Shown piece by piece: positions 20,445 through 22,833 of a DNA stretch of 22,833 nucleotides. A model generated the notes under the pieces. It saw only the letters and a program-made list of their open reading frames with translations, was not told the DNA's origin and ran no database searches. This stretch comes from UBA993 sp964436815. Lineage in GTDB: Bacteria > Bacillota > Dethiobacteria > DTU022. The position numbers and the translations under genes are program-made. The stretch's first letter is position 1, and the number at the start of each line of letters is the position of its first letter. The stretch is from NCBI GenBank assembly GCA_964436815.1, contig CAYTER010000037.1:1-22833 (forward strand), in the 5' to 3' direction.

Positions 20445-21635
20445 ATGATTTCACAGAGAACTGGCGTGGTGATCGCCGGAGCCCTGGTAAATTTTTGCCT
20501 GGGTATTTTTTATGCCTGGTCGGTCTTTGCCGACGGGTTGATTAAAGAGCTGGGCTGGACAAAAGCAACAGCTATGCTGCCTTATACCGTGGAGCTGCTT
20601 ACCTATGCTTTTGCGATGATTATCGCCGGTTGGTTTCAGGATCGTTTCGGGCCGCGTAAAGGGGTTATGGTAAGCGGCATTATTGCCGGCCTGTCACTGA
20701 TCCTTTGCGGTTTGACAGCTACCCCGGTAGGGGTGGCTCTATCTTTCGGGGTTATCTTCGGCACTGCTTCGGCTTTCGGTTATTCAGCCGTTACGCCTGC
20801 GGTGATCAGGTGGTTTCCGTCAGAAAAACGGGGTCTCGTGACCGGCATTGTGCTGATGAGCCTCGCCTCTTCCGCCCTGATCTGGTCACCGCTTGTAAAT
20901 TACCTGGTTCTGGCCTATGGGGTCAAAAATGCTTTCCTGATCTGTGGCGGCCTGCTCTTACTGATTATCAATACGGCGGCACGTTTCATCGATGTTCCCG
21001 AAGGTGAAAGGGTATACCAGGAACAAGCGGCTCAGAAAAGCTTTAACTTAAAGGGGGCGTGGAGTCTAAGCTTTAGCCGCCCTGAATTCCGTATCATCTG
21101 GTTGATGATCGGGCTTTCCAGCGGGGTAAGCATCATGTTTGTCGGGCAGCTGGTGCAGATTGCCGAACTGAATTACCAGGTGCCCTGGGGCTTTATCCTG
21201 GTATCGATCTTTGCCGCCACCAATGCTGTGGGCCGTCTGCTGGGCGGTGTTTTTTGTGATCGGTTTGGCTATCTGAATAACTTAAAGATCGGGATTGCCA
21301 TGATGACCCTTTCGATGCTGTTGTATTTGAGCGGCAGCGGGCAGGTAGCGCTGGTGCTGGCCACGATTCTTCTCGGACTGAGTTACGGCAGTCTCTTTAC
21401 CTCGTATCCCCTCATTATTTCTAAAGTCTTTGGCCTTGATAATTTTGGCTTGATTTATGGCATCTCCTTTACCTCACTGGGTTTGATCGGCGGCCTCAGT
21501 CCGCTGCTTTCCGCTTACCTGGCCCAGCTGACGAACAGCTATTATCCAACTTTTGTGATCGGTTTACTGGCTTCCCTGGCCTGTTTTTGGCTGATCTATA
21601 TTTTAAGATCTAAAATTCTTACAGCTAAAATCTAA
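20445..21635 (+). CDS. MFS transporter, oxalate/formate antiporter (OFA) family
   Basis: A 396-residue membrane protein with about 12 hydrophobic segments. The N-terminal LVNFCLGIFYAWSVFADGL, the loop motif GWFQDRFGPRKG between helices 2 and 3, and SAFGYSAVTPAVIRWFPSEKRGLVTGI are typical of the OFA (OxlT-like) family. CDRFGYLNNLK is the matching loop in the second half. Members exchange or import small mono- and dicarboxylates such as oxalate, formate, lactate and pyruvate. The ATG has an AGGAGAG site about 13 nt upstream, longer than usual. In this setting it may export an acidic end product or take up a carboxylate substrate (inference). Confidence 0.88.
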   Translation: MISQRTGVVIAGALVNFCLGIFYAWSVFADGLIKELGWTKATAMLPYTVELLTYAFAMIIAGWFQDRFGPRKGVMVSGIIAGLSLILCGLTATPVGVALSFGVIFGTASAFGYSAVTPAVIRWFPSEKRGLVTGIVLMSLASSALIWSPLVNYLVLAYGVKNAFLICGGLLLLIINTAARFIDVPEGERVYQEQAAQKSFNLKGAWSLSFSRPEFRIIWLMIGLSSGVSIMFVGQLVQIAELNYQVPWGFILVSIFAATNAVGRLLGGVFCDRFGYLNNLKIGIAMMTLSMLLYLSGSGQVALVLATILLGLSYGSLFTSYPLIISKVFGLDNFGLIYGISFTSLGLIGGLSPLLSAYLAQLTNSYYPTFVIGLLASLACFWLIYILRSKILTAKI

Positions 21636-21652
21636 AAAAATTGGAGGATTAA

Positions 21653-22833
21653 ATGAAAAACCGGCTTATACAGATCGAGGAAGGAATCCGCCAGGCGGTG
21701 CAGTTTATCACCGTTGATATCTGGCGCATTCCCCTGCGTGATCTGCCCTACGGCAAAAACATCTTAATCACCCAGCTCCGTATCCTGCTCCTTGCCCTGC
21801 GCGGTGTCCGCGAGGATAAACTGCAGCTGCGGGCACCGGCCCTGACCCTTTATTCCATCTTCAGCCTGGTCCCGGCGGTAACGCTGGCTTTCAGTATTGC
21901 CCGGGGTTTTGGGTTGGAAATGTACGTAGAAAGGCAGCTGCAGCTGGCTTTAAGCGGCCGGGAGGAAGTATTAAACTGGCTGCTTGATTTCACCAGGAGT
22001 TTTCTGCTGCAGTTCAGGGGAGGACTCCTGGCCGTATTTGGCACCTTGCTGCTGCTTTATACCATCACCATGCTGCTGGTGCATATCGAACGTTCATTTA
22101 ATGAAATCTGGCAGGTCAGCCGGGGCCGTTCGCTGGCCCGCCGTTTTACCGATTATTTTGCCATTATGTTCATCGCCCCGCTCTTTTTTATAATGGCCGG
22201 GGCGGCCACGGTGATCATCAATGCTCAGCTCCAGGAAACAGGTAGTGCCATATTAAGCCCCCTGCTGCTCTTTTTGGTTCGTTTCTTACCCTACGTTCTG
22301 ATCTGGGTTGTGCTGACCATTCTTTACCTGGTAATGCCCAACACCAGCGTTAAGTTTTCAGCAGCCCTTTATGCAGGAGTGATTGCAGGCACTATTTTTC
22401 AGCTGGTGCAGTGGTTCTATATTAAATTTCAGATCGGTGTATCGAATTACAGCGCCATTTACGGCTCCTTTGCCGCCCTGCCCCTGCTGCTCCTCTGGAT
22501 GCAGGTCAGCTGGCTGGTGGTTCTTTTCGGAGCGGAGCTGTCCTATGCCAAGCATAATGTAGCCAGGTATGAATTTGAGGCTGAAACCAAAAATATAAGT
22601 GCTTACAATAAAAAAATCCTTGCTCTTTATATCATGCATCTTCTGGTTGCGAGGTTCCAGCAGGGTGGCAGTGCGATGACTCCGAGTCAGATTTCAAAAA
22701 CCCTGGAGATCCCCAACAGTTTGGTCCGTAAAGTCTTAAACGAACTCGATGAAGTAAATCTGGTCAGCCAGATTAGCATCGATAAACCGTCCGAAACAGC
22801 TTACCAGCCGGCGATTGATATCCAGGCCATCAG
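21653..22833 (+). CDS. YihY/BrkB family membrane protein with C-terminal winged helix (partial, runs off the right edge)
   Basis: An open frame from ATG 21653 (GGAGG at 21643-21647) continues to the window end without a stop, giving 393 residues so far. Hydrophobic segments and APALTLYSIFSLVPAVTLA, ERSFNEIWQV, YLVMPNTSVKFSAALYAGVIAGTIFQLVQWFYI and YSAIYGSFAALPLLLLWMQVSWLVVLFGAELSYA are the conserved YihY/BrkB features. The old name RNase BN is wrong for this family; its true function is unsettled. From about 330 onward (MTPSQISKTLEIPNSLVRKVLNELDE) the sequence reads as a winged-helix domain, as in a subset of longer family members. The gene begins 17 bp after the MFS gene, suggesting co-transcription, but it looks like housekeeping cargo rather than part of the catabolic set. 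Confidence 0.9.
   Translation, partial: MKNRLIQIEEGIRQAVQFITVDIWRIPLRDLPYGKNILITQLRILLLALRGVREDKLQLRAPALTLYSIFSLVPAVTLAFSIARGFGLEMYVERQLQLALSGREEVLNWLLDFTRSFLLQFRGGLLAVFGTLLLLYTITMLLVHIERSFNEIWQVSRGRSLARRFTDYFAIMFIAPLFFIMAGAATVIINAQLQETGSAILSPLLLFLVRFLPYVLIWVVLTILYLVMPNTSVKFSAALYAGVIAGTIFQLVQWFYIKFQIGVSNYSAIYGSFAALPLLLLWMQVSWLVVLFGAELSYAKHNVARYEFEAETKNISAYNKKILALYIMHLLVARFQQGGSAMTPSQISKTLEIPNSLVRKVLNELDEVNLVSQISIDKPSETAYQPAIDIQAI

Noticed and set aside
1..22833. CRISPR arrays, insertion sequences, tRNA or rRNA genes
   Set aside because: No regularly spaced repeats, transposase-like frame, terminal inverted repeats with target duplication, or cloverleaf-type sequence was seen on either strand.

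Overview
The window reads as a chromosomal catabolic locus of an anaerobic Gram-positive bacterium, most likely a member of the Clostridia (Bacillota) with about 50 percent GC. The evidence is: strong GGAGG-type ribosome sites, several TTG/GTG starts, sigma-A-like TTGACA-17-TATGAT promoters, a HutP antiterminator (a Bacillota protein), a lipoprotein substrate-binding protein, and three non-pyrrolysine MttB-family corrinoid methyltransferases, which are typical of acetogens and their relatives. The assignment is inferred from gene content; no RNA gene or marker gene is present to fix it.

Left edge (1-960): the C-terminus of a beta-keto acid cleavage enzyme (BKACE/DUF849) meets, tail to tail with a 4-bp overlap, a PemK/MazF-type toxin-antitoxin pair on the minus strand. 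The pair has its own promoter and a likely operator. Everything from 1029 rightward is on the plus strand.

Histidine control region (1029-3234): a near-consensus promoter drives a leader of about 100 nt. The leader carries NAG triplets at an exact 7-nt period followed by an intrinsic terminator, the arrangement known for HutP-controlled attenuation. It precedes hutH (histidine ammonia-lyase), and hutP itself lies directly downstream of hutH, the reverse of the Bacillus order. No hutU, hutI or hutG is present.

Methyltransferase/transport/oxidation region (3271-18474): MttB paralogue 1, then a peptide/nickel-family ABC importer in the order binding protein - DppC-like permease - fused DppD-DppF ATPase - DppB-like permease. 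These are followed by an MmgE/PrpD-family protein, MttB paralogue 2, a three-subunit molybdenum hydroxylase of the xanthine dehydrogenase family (Mo, FAD and 2x[2Fe-2S] subunits with 4-bp overlaps), and MttB paralogue 3. No corrinoid protein or corrinoid:tetrahydrofolate methyltransferase is in the window, so these must be supplied from elsewhere.

One-carbon and accessory region (18515-end): formimino-tetrahydrofolate cyclodeaminase, an alpha/beta hydrolase, a two-CBS-domain protein, an OFA-type MFS transporter and the start of a YihY/BrkB membrane protein with a C-terminal winged helix (cut by the window end).

Working interpretation (inference): the locus imports a small N-methylated, probably nitrogen-heterocyclic or amino-acid-derived compound. 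MttB-family enzymes strip its methyl groups onto a corrinoid protein, the ring or backbone is processed by the Mo-hydroxylase, PrpD-like enzyme and ammonia-lyase, and formimino and methyl one-carbon units enter the tetrahydrofolate pool. Histidine-derived betaines (hercynine type), methylated purines and pyridinium or pyrrolidinium betaines are the candidates worth testing; the sequence alone does not choose between them.
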